A stretch of 64,000 bases of DNA, taken from contig NZ_AP022567.1 of NCBI RefSeq assembly GCF_010727475.1, forward strand, positions 6,324,001 to 6,388,000. The letters run 5' to 3'. The number at the start of each line of letters is the position of its first letter. Within the stretch, counting starts at the first letter, position 1. Below the pieces are notes generated by a model, which saw only the letters and a program-made list of their open reading frames with translations, had not been told where the DNA came from and did not search any database. The stretch is from Mycolicibacterium mageritense (GTDB taxonomy: Bacteria; Actinomycetota; Actinomycetes; Mycobacteriales; Mycobacteriaceae). The translations under genes and the position numbers were made by a program. This document shows, piece after piece, positions 53,614-62,740 of this stretch.

Positions 53614-53636
53614 GTTTTCGATTGTAAGTCGAAAAC
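53614..53636. promoter_or_regulatory. NrtR-type operator between nrtR and nadA
   Basis: A perfect inverted repeat: GTTTTCGA (53614-53621), spacer TTGTAAG, TCGAAAAC (53629-53636). It touches the first base of the nrtR ATG (53613) and includes the nrtR -10 (TACAAT on the minus strand). The nadA GTG follows 24 bases later with GAGGAGG in between. Position and symmetry match the repressor site expected for an NrtR acting on nadABC and itself. Confidence 0.85.
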
Positions 53637-53660
53637 CTGAATCGGACGAGGAGGCCCGCC

Positions 53661-54704
53661 GTGACGGTGCTCAACGGGATGTCTACGGGGGATTTGGCGG
53701 ATCGGATCGTTGACGGTCCAGGCGGCTACACCGGGATCGAAGGTGACGAGCAGTGGGCCGCGGAGGTCCGGCGGCTCGTCGAGCAGCGCGGCGCGACGTT
53801 GCTCGCGCACAACTACCAGCTGCCCGCGATCCAGGACGTCGCGGACCACGTCGGCGACTCGCTGGCACTCTCGCGCATCGCCGCGGAGGCCCCTGAGGAC
53901 ACCATCGTGTTCTGCGGCGTGCACTTCATGGCCGAGACCGCCAAGATCCTCAGCCCCGACAAGACCGTGCTGATCCCCGATCAGCGGGCGGGTTGCTCGC
54001 TGGCCGATTCGATCACCGCCGACGAGTTGCAGGCCTGGAAGGACGAACACCCCGGCGCGGTCGTCGTCTCGTACGTCAACACCACGGCAGCCGTGAAGGC
54101 GCTCACCGACATCTGCTGCACGTCGTCCAACGCGGTCGAGGTCGTCGCCTCGATCCCCGACGATCGCGAGGTGCTGTTCTGCCCCGACCAGTTCCTCGGA
54201 GCGCATGTCCGCCGGGTCACCGGGCGCAAGAACCTGCACGTCTGGGCAGGCGAATGCCACGTCCACGCCGGGATCAACGGCGACGAACTGGCCGATCAGG
54301 CGCGGTCACACCCCGACGCGGAGCTGTTCGTGCATCCCGAATGTGGCTGCGCCACTTCGGCGTTGTATCTCGCCGGTGAAGGTGCCGTACCCGAGGAGCG
54401 CGTGAAGATCCTGTCCACCGGGGGCATGCTCGACGCTGCCCGCGAGACCCGCGCACGCCAGGTGCTGGTCGCCACCGAGATCGGCATGCTGCACCAGCTG
54501 CGCAGGGCCGCACCCGAAGTCGACTTCCTGGCGGTCAACGACCGGGCGTCCTGCACTTACATGAAGATGATCACGCCGGCTGCGCTGCTCCGATGCCTCG
54601 TCGACGGGGCCGACGAGGTCCACGTCGACCCCGAGACCGCCCGGCTGGGGCGCGCGAGTGTGCAGCGCATGATCGCCATCGGCCAGCCCGGCGGCGGGGA
54701 ATGA
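53661..54704 (+). CDS. nadA: Quinolinate synthase A
   Basis: A 347-residue 4Fe-4S enzyme condensing iminoaspartate with dihydroxyacetone phosphate to quinolinate. Signatures: TLLAHNYQLPAIQDVADHVGDS, VFCGVHFMAETAKIL, VWAGECHVHAG, PECGCATSAL and a C-terminal NDRASCTYMK; the conserved cysteines ligate the cluster. The GTG at 53661 follows GAGGAGG. First gene of nadA-nadB-nadC, under the NrtR operator. Confidence 0.96.
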   Translation: MTVLNGMSTGDLADRIVDGPGGYTGIEGDEQWAAEVRRLVEQRGATLLAHNYQLPAIQDVADHVGDSLALSRIAAEAPEDTIVFCGVHFMAETAKILSPDKTVLIPDQRAGCSLADSITADELQAWKDEHPGAVVVSYVNTTAAVKALTDICCTSSNAVEVVASIPDDREVLFCPDQFLGAHVRRVTGRKNLHVWAGECHVHAGINGDELADQARSHPDAELFVHPECGCATSALYLAGEGAVPEERVKILSTGGMLDAARETRARQVLVATEIGMLHQLRRAAPEVDFLAVNDRASCTYMKMITPAALLRCLVDGADEVHVDPETARLGRASVQRMIAIGQPGGGE

Positions 54705-54714
54705 AGGTAGGCCG

Positions 54715-56289
54715 GTGAAACCCTTCGCCTGCGGCACCTCCACGCTGTGGCAGCAGCGGGCCGATGTCGTCGTCATCGGCACCGGTGTCGCGGGTCTGGT
54801 CGCGGCACTGGCCGCACAGCGGCGCGGCGGGCGCGTCGTGGTGCTGAGCAAGGCACGCGAGACGGCGACGTTCTACGCCCAGGGCGGCATCGCCGTCGTG
54901 CTGCCCGACAACGACGATTCGATCGAGGCGCACGTCGCGGACACCCTCGCGGCCGGCGGCGGAATCTGCGACGCGACGGCGGTGCGATCCATCGTGGCCG
55001 ACGGCTACGCCGCGGTGGCCGAGCTGGTGGCCGGCGGCGCCAGGTTCGACGAATCCGCGCCGGGGCAGTGGGCGCTGACGCGTGAAGGCGGCCACACCCG
55101 CCGCCGGATCATCCACTCCGGCGGCGACGCGACCGGCGCAGAGGTGCAACGCGCCCTCGACTTCGCCGCGGCGAATCTCGACGTCCGGCGCAATCACGTG
55201 GCACTGCAGATACTTCGCGACGACACGGCAGTGACCGGCGTCCTGGTCCGCAACGAGGACGGCGTGGGCATCGTGCACGCCCCGTCGGTCATCCTGGCCA
55301 CGGGCGGCCTCGGTCACCTGTATTCGGCGACGACGAATCCCGATGGCTCGACCGGGGACGGCATCGCGCTGGCGCTGTGGGCCGGCGTCCCCGTCGGCGA
55401 CATCGAGTTCATCCAGTTCCACCCCACCATGCTCTACGACGGCAACGGCGGGGGACGTCGACCGCTGATCACCGAAGCGATTCGGGGTGAGGGCGCCGTC
55501 CTACTTGACGCACAAGGGAATTCGGTCACCGAGGGTGTTCACCCGATGGGCGATCTGGCGCCGCGGGACGTGGTGGCCGCCGCGATCAACGCGCACCTCA
55601 CCGAGTCGGGCGCGCTGTGCGTGTACTTGGACGCACGGGCCATCCCGGAATTCGGCCGGCGATTTCCGACTGTTGCGGCGGCATGCGCAGCGGCCGGCAT
55701 CGACCCGACCGTCGAACCGATCCCGGTGGTGCCCGGCGCGCACTACAGCTGCGGCGGAGTGGCGACCGACGTGTGCGGCCGCACCGAACTCGCCGGGCTG
55801 TTCGCCGCGGGCGAGGTGGCCCGCACGGGCATGCACGGCGCCAACCGACTGGCGTCCAACAGCCTGTTGGAAGGTCTGGTCGTCGGCGGACGCGCGGGCC
55901 GGGCCGCGGCAGACCACGCGGTGGCGGCAGGCTCGGTGCGGGCTCAGGCGCCGGCGGACGGCCGTCGCGACGTGATCGACCGCGCCGTCCTGCAACAGGC
56001 GATGTCCGAGTGCGCGTCGGTGGTTCGGGATGCGGCCGGCCTGGACCGCCTGCGTGACATCTTGACCTCGGGCCGCGCGGTCGAACCCCGCAACCGACGC
56101 GGTTTCGAGGACGCCGCACTGACGGCGACCGCACGAGCGGTCGTCGCGGCCGCACAGGCGCGCACCGAAAGCCGGGGTTGCCACCACCGCGCTGACCATC
56201 CCGAAACCGATCCGGCACAGGAGCATTCGTTGACCGTGCGCAACACTGACGGCCGCGTGGCCGTCGAGACCCCTACGGCGGTGTGCTGA
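54715..56289 (+). CDS. nadB: L-aspartate oxidase
   Basis: A 524-residue FAD enzyme making iminoaspartate from aspartate for NadA. The FAD motif is VVVIGTGVAGLVAALAAQ near residues 18-35. Substrate and flavin residues lie in YAQGGIAVVLPDNDD, HYSCGGVATD and GANRLASNSLLEGLVVG. The C-terminal helical domain has a further ~40 residues that are poorly conserved. The start is GTG 54715, ten bases after nadA. Its stop overlaps the nadC start (TGATG). Confidence 0.95.
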   Translation: MKPFACGTSTLWQQRADVVVIGTGVAGLVAALAAQRRGGRVVVLSKARETATFYAQGGIAVVLPDNDDSIEAHVADTLAAGGGICDATAVRSIVADGYAAVAELVAGGARFDESAPGQWALTREGGHTRRRIIHSGGDATGAEVQRALDFAAANLDVRRNHVALQILRDDTAVTGVLVRNEDGVGIVHAPSVILATGGLGHLYSATTNPDGSTGDGIALALWAGVPVGDIEFIQFHPTMLYDGNGGGRRPLITEAIRGEGAVLLDAQGNSVTEGVHPMGDLAPRDVVAAAINAHLTESGALCVYLDARAIPEFGRRFPTVAAACAAAGIDPTVEPIPVVPGAHYSCGGVATDVCGRTELAGLFAAGEVARTGMHGANRLASNSLLEGLVVGGRAGRAAADHAVAAGSVRAQAPADGRRDVIDRAVLQQAMSECASVVRDAAGLDRLRDILTSGRAVEPRNRRGFEDAALTATARAVVAAAQARTESRGCHHRADHPETDPAQEHSLTVRNTDGRVAVETPTAVC

Positions 56290-57146
56290 TGACACTTTCA
56301 CCCACTGAATTCGACGAAGCGCGGGCAATCATCGCCCGTGCGCTCGAAGAGGATCTCCGCTACGGACCCGACATCACCACGATCGCGACGGTGCCTGCCG
56401 AGGCGACCACCACGGCGTCGGTGGTGACCCGGGAGCCCGGCGTCGTCGCCGGCGTCGACATCGCCCTGCTGGTGCTCGACGAGTTGATCGGGGCCGACCG
56501 GTATTCGGTCAAGGACCGGGTCGAGGACGGCGCCCGGCTGGCGGCGCAGGCGCCGCTGCTGACGATCGAAGCGCCCACCCGCGAGCTGTTGACGGCTGAA
56601 CGCACGATGCTCAACCTGGTGTGTCACCTGTCCGGTATCGCGACCGCCACCGCGGCCTGGGTCGATGCGGTGGCGGGCACGAACGCCAAGATCCGCGACA
56701 CCCGCAAGACACTGCCGGGCCTTCGGGCGCTGCAGAAGTACGCCGTGCGGGTCGGCGGCGGTGTCAACCACCGGATGGGTCTGGGCGATGCGGCGCTGAT
56801 CAAGGACAACCACGTGGCCGCGGCCGGTTCGGTCCTTGCCGCGTTGAAGGCCGTGCGGGCCGAGGCGCCCGATCTGCCGTGCGAGGTCGAGGTGGATTCG
56901 CTCGAGCAGCTCGACGAGGTGCTGTCCGCCGACGTCGAGTTGGTCCTGCTGGACAACTTCCCGGTCTGGCAGACCCAGATCGCGGTGCAACGGCGCGATT
57001 CACAGTCGCCTTCGACGCTGCTCGAATCGTCGGGTGGGCTGACCCTGGACACCGCGGCCGAATACGCCGGCACTGGCGTCGACTACCTCGCGATCGGGGC
57101 GCTGACCCACTCGGTGCGGGTGCTCGACATCGGACTCGACACGTAG
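56289..57146 (+). CDS. nadC: Quinolinate phosphoribosyltransferase
   Basis: A 285-residue enzyme converting quinolinate and PRPP to nicotinate mononucleotide. Seen: DLRYGPDITTIATVP, ERTMLNLVCHLSGIATATAAW, KIRDTRKTLPGLRALQKYAVR (the PRPP/quinolinate-binding Arg and Lys residues), HRMGLGDAALIKDNHV and LVLLDNFPVWQ. The ATG 56289 shares bases with the nadB stop. It ends the NAD operon, two bases before a convergent LysE-type gene. Confidence 0.95.
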   Translation: MTLSPTEFDEARAIIARALEEDLRYGPDITTIATVPAEATTTASVVTREPGVVAGVDIALLVLDELIGADRYSVKDRVEDGARLAAQAPLLTIEAPTRELLTAERTMLNLVCHLSGIATATAAWVDAVAGTNAKIRDTRKTLPGLRALQKYAVRVGGGVNHRMGLGDAALIKDNHVAAAGSVLAALKAVRAEAPDLPCEVEVDSLEQLDEVLSADVELVLLDNFPVWQTQIAVQRRDSQSPSTLLESSGGLTLDTAAEYAGTGVDYLAIGALTHSVRVLDIGLDT

Positions 57147-57148
57147 CG

Positions 57149-57784
57149 TCAGGTGGTCGCGCCGCGGCGCACCAGAGACAGCGCGACGGCCGCGGTGGCG
57201 AACAGGCCGGACAGCACCCGGTTGAGTACGGTCTGCTGGCGGGGCGTGTGCAGCCACCCCAGCAGCCGCGCCGCGAGACCCGTGTAGAGCGCCATCACGA
57301 CGATGTCGACGATGATCGAGGTCACCCCGATCGCCAGGTACTGCGGAAGCAGCGGCGCCGTCGGTACGACGAACTGCGGCAGCACCGCGATGAAGAACAC
57401 CAGGCCCTTGGGGTTGGTGGCGTTGACCAGGAAACCACGCGTCACCAGAGCGAGCCGCCCGCCTTCGGCCGAGGCACTGACCTGTTCGCGCAGGTCGATG
57501 CCGGCCGTCCGCCATTGCCGGTAGGCCAGGTAGATGAGGTAGGCCACGCCGAGCCATTTGATGACGGTGAACGCGAGCAACGAGTTCGCAACGGCCGCGC
57601 CGAGCCCCACCGCGACCACCGCCAGCTGCAATGCGAGCCCGATCTGAAGCCCCAGGATGCTCCAGAAACCGCGACGCACCCCGTGGGTCAGGCCGGTCGC
57701 CATCGACTGGATGGCCCCGGCACCAGGGGAGAGGCTGATTGCGATTGCCGCGCCGAAGTAGGCCAACCAGAGCTGCCAGGTCAT
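57149..57784 (-). CDS. LysE/RhtB-family exporter
   Basis: A 211-residue membrane protein with six hydrophobic segments. ISLSPGAGAIQSMATGLTHG near the N-terminus and LVNATNPKGLVFFIAVLPQFV in the middle are the standard LysE/RhtB motifs. These proteins export amino acids such as threonine, homoserine or lysine; the cargo cannot be told. It has its own short intergenic region before the Ddn-like gene (21 bp) and converges on nadC. Confidence 0.88.
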   Translation of the reverse strand: MTWQLWLAYFGAAIAISLSPGAGAIQSMATGLTHGVRRGFWSILGLQIGLALQLAVVAVGLGAAVANSLLAFTVIKWLGVAYLIYLAYRQWRTAGIDLREQVSASAEGGRLALVTRGFLVNATNPKGLVFFIAVLPQFVVPTAPLLPQYLAIGVTSIIVDIVVMALYTGLAARLLGWLHTPRQQTVLNRVLSGLFATAAVALSLVRRGATT

Positions 57785-57805
57785 GACAGCAGTCTGGCAG
57801 CGCCG

Positions 57806-58228
57806 TCAAACGATATCGGCGACGAAGACCCCGATCCGGCGGCCCGCGATCCGTGCGATTCCGGGCAGGTTCGGATCGTCGGTCCCCGCGGGCAGCACCC
57901 GTGGGTTGGTGATGTGAACGTCGCCACTGAACAGGTGCACATCTGCCTCGCCGGCCGCCAGCACGTTTTTGACCCAGTTGGTCTTGCCGTGGGCCAGCCC
58001 TACCGCAAGCGTGTTGCCTTTGCGAAAGCTGGTGACGACGGTCTCGTAGGGTGTGCCCGACGTCCGGCCGCGATGTTTGATCACCGTGAATCCGGGCATG
58101 CGCTTCGCGAACGGTTTCATGAGCGGGTTGATGTATTTGATCTGGAACCGCTCGACCGCGGGTGGGATCAACATCGGTACGCCGGGCGCGTTGTTGGGAT
58201 GGGATCCCCGTGAGCTGGCAGCTGACAT
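57806..58228 (-). CDS. Deazaflavin-dependent nitroreductase-like protein
   Basis: A 140-residue protein from ATG 58228 (ATG 58174 is an alternative and would remove an 18-residue polar start). The sequence MPGFTVIKHRGRTSGTPYET, followed by LAVGLAHGKTNWVKNVLAAGEADV, is the Ddn-family F420-binding pattern in a shortened form. It is the second Ddn-like gene of the window; the Rv1598c position is equivalent. It sits 62 bp divergent from hisD. Confidence 0.82.
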   Translation of the reverse strand: MSAASSRGSHPNNAPGVPMLIPPAVERFQIKYINPLMKPFAKRMPGFTVIKHRGRTSGTPYETVVTSFRKGNTLAVGLAHGKTNWVKNVLAAGEADVHLFSGDVHITNPRVLPAGTDDPNLPGIARIAGRRIGVFVADIV

Positions 58229-58290
58229 GGCTATCAGCCTACGGCGCCCGGATTTTTATTCAGCTGGACTGATCAGGGACAATTGTGGCG

Positions 58291-59619
58291 ATGCCCGAAT
58301 TTCAGATGTCCCGTATCGACCTGCGTAACCGTTCCATGAACGCCGCGCAACTGCGTGGCGCCCTGCCGCGCGGTGGCGTCGACGTGGACGCGGTCGTGCC
58401 GAAGGTCCGTCCGATCGTCGAAGCGGTCGCCGAGCGGGGTGCCGTCGCCGCCCTGGAGTACGGCGAGTCGTTCGACGGAGTGCGGCCCGCGACGGTGCGG
58501 GTGCCTGCCGCCGCGTTGGCGCAGGCGCTCGACGAGCTCGCCCCCGATGTGCGCGCCGCGTTGCAGGTGTCGATCGACCGCGCGCGGGCTGTGCACGCCG
58601 ATCAGCGCCGCACCGACACCACCACGGTCCTGGCTCCCGGTGCGACCGTCACCGAGCGGTGGGTGCCCGTCGAACGGGTCGGCCTCTACGTGCCGGGCGG
58701 CAACGCCGTCTATCCGTCGAGCGTCGTGATGAACGTGGTGCCCGCGCAGACGGCTGGCGTCGACTCCCTGGTGATCGCGAGCCCGCCGCAGGCCCAGTTC
58801 GGTGGACTGCCCCATCCCACGATCCTGGCGGCCGCCGCGCTCCTCGGCGTGGACGAGGTGTGGGCGGTCGGCGGGGCTCAGGCCGTCGCGTTGCTGGCCT
58901 ACGGCGGCACCGACACCGACGACACCGAGCTGGCGCCGGTCGACATGATCACCGGCCCCGGCAACATCTATGTCACGGCCGCCAAGCGCATCTGCCGTTC
59001 CCAGGTGGGCATCGACGCCGAGGCCGGACCGACCGAGATCGCGATCCTGGCCGACCACACCGCAGATCCCGTGCACGTCGCCGCCGACCTGATCAGCCAG
59101 GCCGAGCACGACGAGATGGCCGCCAGCGTGCTGGTCACCGACAGCGTCGCACTCGCCGACGCCACCGACCGCGAACTCACCGCTCAATTGGCCACCACGG
59201 TGCACGTCGAGCGCGTCACCGCGGCGCTGTCCGGTCAGCAGTCCGCGATCGTGCTCGTCGACGACATCGAGGCAGGCATCCGGACCGTCAATGCGTACGC
59301 GGCCGAGCACCTGGAGATCCAGACCGTCGACGCTGCCGATGTCGCGGGCCGGATCCGTTCGGCCGGCGCGATATTCGTGGGAGCGTGGTCGCCGGTGAGC
59401 CTCGGCGACTACTGCGCCGGATCCAATCACGTGCTGCCCACCGCCGGCTGCGCGCGTCACTCCAGCGGGCTTTCCGTGCAGACGTTCCTGCGTGGCATCC
59501 ACGTGGTGGAGTACGACGAGGCGGCACTGAAAGACGTTTCCGGACATGTGATCACGCTGTCGAAGGCAGAGGATCTACCCGCCCACGGCGAGGCAGTACG
59601 ACGGAGGTTCGAGCGGTGA
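58291..59619 (+). CDS. hisD: Histidinol dehydrogenase
   Basis: A 442-residue NAD enzyme carrying out the last two oxidations of histidine synthesis with a zinc ion. Seen: GPGATVTERWVPVERVGL-like segment, VGLYVPGGNAVYPSSVVMN, MITGPGNIYVTAAKR, AGPTEIAILAD and ISQAEHDEMAASVLV with conserved His ligands, and NHVLPTAGCARHSSGLSV. The GTG 58285 and ATG 58306 are alternative starts; ATG 58291 fits homologue lengths. First gene of the his operon; the stop overlaps the hisC start as GTGA. Confidence 0.95.
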   Translation: MPEFQMSRIDLRNRSMNAAQLRGALPRGGVDVDAVVPKVRPIVEAVAERGAVAALEYGESFDGVRPATVRVPAAALAQALDELAPDVRAALQVSIDRARAVHADQRRTDTTTVLAPGATVTERWVPVERVGLYVPGGNAVYPSSVVMNVVPAQTAGVDSLVIASPPQAQFGGLPHPTILAAAALLGVDEVWAVGGAQAVALLAYGGTDTDDTELAPVDMITGPGNIYVTAAKRICRSQVGIDAEAGPTEIAILADHTADPVHVAADLISQAEHDEMAASVLVTDSVALADATDRELTAQLATTVHVERVTAALSGQQSAIVLVDDIEAGIRTVNAYAAEHLEIQTVDAADVAGRIRSAGAIFVGAWSPVSLGDYCAGSNHVLPTAGCARHSSGLSVQTFLRGIHVVEYDEAALKDVSGHVITLSKAEDLPAHGEAVRRRFER

Positions 59620-60740
59620 CAGAGGTGACATTGGCCGATCTGCCGCTGCGGGACAACCTGCGCGGCAAATCGCCTTACGGGGCACCGCAGCTGCAGGTTC
59701 CGGTGCGGCTGAACACCAACGAGAACCCGCACCCGCCCACGCAGGCGCTCATCGACGACGTCGCGGCTTCGGTGCGCGACGCCGCTGCCGAACTGCACCG
59801 GTATCCGGACCGCGACGCGGTCGCGCTGCGCACCGATCTGGCGGCCTACCTGACCTCGGCCACCGGAGTGACGCTGACCGCCGAGAACCTGTGGGCGGCA
59901 AACGGTTCCAATGAGATCTTGCAGCAGCTCCTGCAGGCTTTCGGCGGGCCGGGCCGCAGCGCGATCGGTTTCGTGCCGTCCTACTCGATGCACCCGATCA
60001 TCTCCGACGGCACCCAGACGGAATGGTTGCAGGCCGCCCGCGCCGGCGATTTCAGCCTGGATGTGGACGCGGCCGTGGCGGCGATCGAAGACCGCAAGCC
60101 CGACGTCGTGTTCGTGGCGAGCCCGAACAACCCGTCGGGACAGAGCGTTCCGCTCGATGACCTGCGCCGGCTGCTCGACGCCATGCCGGGCGGCATGCTG
60201 ATTCTCGACGAGGCCTACGGCGAATTCTCGTCGCAGCCCAGTGCGGTCGCACTGCTCGCGGAGTACCCGGCAAAGCTCGTGGTGTCCCGCACCATGAGCA
60301 AGGCGTTCGCCTTCGCCGGCGGCCGGCTGGGTTACCTGGCGGCCTCACCGGCCGTGATCGACGCCCTGCTGCTGGTGCGGTTGCCGTACCACCTTTCGGT
60401 GCTCACCCAAGCCGCGGCCCGGGCAGCGCTGCGCCATGCCGACGACACCCTGGGCAGTGTGGCCACCCTCGCCGCGGAACGCGACCGGGTCAGCGCCGAG
60501 CTCGCCCGGCTGGGGTATCGGGTGATTCCCAGCGACGCCAACTTCGTACTGTTCGGTGAATTCGCCGACGCACCCGCGACCTGGCAGCGTTATCTCGACG
60601 CGGGCGTGCTGATCCGCGACGTCGGCATCCCCGGATTCCTGCGCACCACCGTCGGCCTGGCCGCGGAGAACGACGCCTTCCTGGCCGCCAGCGCCGAATT
60701 GGCCAAGACCGAACTCACCAGCCCAGTAGGAGCGCCATGA
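59616..60740 (+). CDS. hisC: Histidinol-phosphate aminotransferase
   Basis: A 374-residue class II PLP aminotransferase. NTNENPHPPTQALIDDVA and VFVASPNNPSGQSVPLDDL are the substrate and PLP segments; the PLP-lysine lies in VSRTMSKAFAFAGGRLGY near residue 230. The GTG 59616 overlaps hisD by four bases, and the hisB ATG overlaps its stop. Confidence 0.95.
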   Translation: MTEVTLADLPLRDNLRGKSPYGAPQLQVPVRLNTNENPHPPTQALIDDVAASVRDAAAELHRYPDRDAVALRTDLAAYLTSATGVTLTAENLWAANGSNEILQQLLQAFGGPGRSAIGFVPSYSMHPIISDGTQTEWLQAARAGDFSLDVDAAVAAIEDRKPDVVFVASPNNPSGQSVPLDDLRRLLDAMPGGMLILDEAYGEFSSQPSAVALLAEYPAKLVVSRTMSKAFAFAGGRLGYLAASPAVIDALLLVRLPYHLSVLTQAAARAALRHADDTLGSVATLAAERDRVSAELARLGYRVIPSDANFVLFGEFADAPATWQRYLDAGVLIRDVGIPGFLRTTVGLAAENDAFLAASAELAKTELTSPVGAP

Positions 60741-61357
60741 CCGCCTCGGCGAACCGCCGCGCAAGAGTCGAACGCAAGACCAAGGAATCCGACATCGTCG
60801 TCGAGATCGACCTCGACGGCACCGGTGTCGTCGACATCGACACCGGGGTTCCGTTCTTCGATCACATGCTGATCTCGCTGGGCAGCCACGCCAGTTTCGA
60901 CCTCACCGTGCACGCGAAGGGTGACATCGAGATCGAGGGTCACCACACCGTCGAGGACACCGCGATCGTGCTGGGCCAGGCGCTCGGCCAGGCACTGGGG
61001 GACAAGGCCGGTATCCGCCGGTTCGGCGACGCCTTCATCCCGATGGACGAGACGCTCGCGCACGCTGCGGTCGACGTGTCCGGCCGGCCGTACTTCGTGC
61101 ACAGCGGAGAACCGGACTACATGGTGGAGTTCACCATCGCCGGGTCGAGCACGCCGTACCACACCGTGATCAACCGGCACGTGTTCGAGTCGTTGGCGTT
61201 CAACGCCCGCATCGCCCTGCACGTGCGCACCATCTACGGCCGCGATCCCCACCACATCACCGAAGCCCAGTACAAGGCCGTGGCGCGGGCATTGCGCCAA
61301 GCGGTCGAGTACGACCCCCGCGTGACCGGCATACCGTCAACCAAAGGCGCTCTGTGA
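60737..61357 (+). CDS. hisB: Imidazoleglycerol-phosphate dehydratase
   Basis: A 206-residue monofunctional dehydratase (no N-terminal phosphatase domain). The metal-binding motifs are FFDHMLISLGSHASFDL and EIEGHHTVEDTAIVLGQAL, with a second HHxxE-like set toward the C-terminus (DPHHITEAQYKAVARAL). The ATG 60737 overlaps hisC (ATGA), and the stop overlaps hisH (GTGA). Confidence 0.96.
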   Translation: MTASANRRARVERKTKESDIVVEIDLDGTGVVDIDTGVPFFDHMLISLGSHASFDLTVHAKGDIEIEGHHTVEDTAIVLGQALGQALGDKAGIRRFGDAFIPMDETLAHAAVDVSGRPYFVHSGEPDYMVEFTIAGSSTPYHTVINRHVFESLAFNARIALHVRTIYGRDPHHITEAQYKAVARALRQAVEYDPRVTGIPSTKGAL

Positions 61358-61974
61358 CAAAGAAAGTCATCGTCCTTGACTACGGGTCGGGCAATCTCCG
61401 CTCGGCCCAGCGGGCACTGGAGCGGGTCGGTGCCGAGGTCGAGGTGACCGCAGATCCGGGCGCCGCGGCCGCGGCGGACGGCCTGGTGGTGCCGGGCGTC
61501 GGGGCGTTCGAGGCCTGCATGACCGGACTGCGCGGCATCGGCGGCGAGAAGATCATCGCCGACCGGCTCGCGGCCGGGCGGCCCGTGCTCGGGGTGTGCG
61601 TGGGGATGCAGATCCTGTTCGCGCGCGGCGTCGAATTCGGTGTCGAGTCGGCCGGCTGCGGGCAATGGCCGGGGTCGGTGACGCGGCTCGATGCCCCGGT
61701 GATCCCCCACATGGGCTGGAACGTGGTCGAGGCTGCGGCGGGCAGCACGCTGTTCAAAGGGCTCGACGCGGCCACGCGCTTCTATTTCGTGCACTCCTAC
61801 GCCGCACAAACCTGGGAGGGCAAGCCGGATGCGTTGCTCACCTGGGCAACCCATCACGTGCCGTTCCTGGCCGCGGTCGAGGACGGTCCGCTGTCGGCCA
61901 CGCAGTTCCATCCCGAGAAGAGCGGTGACGCCGGTGCGGCGCTGCTGCGCAACTGGGTCGAGAGCCTGAGCTGA
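61354..61974 (+). CDS. hisH: Imidazole glycerol phosphate synthase, glutaminase subunit
   Basis: A 206-residue class I glutamine amidotransferase that delivers ammonia to HisF. The nucleophile Cys lies in VLGVCVGMQILFARG near residue 84; the His and Glu are in SATQFHPEKSGDAG near 187-189. The GTG 61354 overlaps hisB. The gap to hisA is 23 bp, one of the few in this operon. Confidence 0.96.
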   Translation: MTKKVIVLDYGSGNLRSAQRALERVGAEVEVTADPGAAAAADGLVVPGVGAFEACMTGLRGIGGEKIIADRLAAGRPVLGVCVGMQILFARGVEFGVESAGCGQWPGSVTRLDAPVIPHMGWNVVEAAAGSTLFKGLDAATRFYFVHSYAAQTWEGKPDALLTWATHHVPFLAAVEDGPLSATQFHPEKSGDAGAALLRNWVESLS

Positions 61975-61997
61975 CGAGACAAGTAAGGTAGCCCCAC

Positions 61998-62732
61998 GTG
62001 TCATTAATTCTTCTTCCCGCAGTCGACGTCGTGGAAGGTCGCGCCGTGCGACTGGTCCAGGGCCAGGCCGGCAGTGAAACCGAGTACGGCTCGGCGCTGG
62101 ATGCTGCCCTGGGCTGGCAGCGCGACGGCGCCGAGTGGATCCATCTGGTGGATCTCGATGCGGCATTCGGCCGGGGATCCAACCGCGAACTGCTCGCCGA
62201 GGTGGTCGGGAAACTCGACGTGGCAGTCGAATTGTCGGGCGGTATCCGCGACGACGAATCGCTCAAGGCGGCACTGGCCACCGGTTGTGCCCGGGTCAAC
62301 CTCGGCACCGCCGCGCTGGAAAACCCACAGTGGTGTGCCCGCGCGATCGCCGAGCACGGTGACAAGGTCGCCGTAGGCCTCGACGTGAAGATCGACGGCG
62401 GTGACTACCGGTTGCGCGGCCGCGGTTGGGAGACCGACGGCGGCGACCTCTGGCCCGTGCTGGAACGCCTTGACGGCGAGGGGTGTTCGCGCTTCGTCGT
62501 GACCGACGTCACCAAGGACGGCACCCTCAACGGCCCCAACCTCGAGCTGCTGAGCAGTGTCGCGGCGCGGACCGAAGCACCGGTGATCGCTTCGGGTGGT
62601 GTGTCGAGCCTCGACGATCTCCGGGCCATCGCCACGCTCACCGACCAGGGCATCGAAGGTGCCATCGTCGGAAAGGCCTTGTACGCCGGACGGTTCACGT
62701 TGCCGGAGGCGCTGGCCGCGGTCAGCGGATAG
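61998..62732 (+). CDS. hisA: PriA, phosphoribosyl isomerase (HisA/TrpF bifunctional)
   Basis: A 244-residue TIM barrel isomerising ProFAR in histidine synthesis. In actinobacteria this enzyme, PriA, also does the TrpF step of tryptophan synthesis, and no trpF is needed. The barrel aspartates are LLPAVDVVEGRAVRLVQG (residue 10) and VVTDVTKDGTLNGPN (near 170). YRLRGRGWETDGGDLWPVL is the flexible active-site region with the Arg and Trp residues that serve both substrates in PriA. The start is GTG 61998. Confidence 0.95.
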   Translation: MSLILLPAVDVVEGRAVRLVQGQAGSETEYGSALDAALGWQRDGAEWIHLVDLDAAFGRGSNRELLAEVVGKLDVAVELSGGIRDDESLKAALATGCARVNLGTAALENPQWCARAIAEHGDKVAVGLDVKIDGGDYRLRGRGWETDGGDLWPVLERLDGEGCSRFVVTDVTKDGTLNGPNLELLSSVAARTEAPVIASGGVSSLDDLRAIATLTDQGIEGAIVGKALYAGRFTLPEALAAVSG

Positions 62733-62740
62733 CCGCGCTG

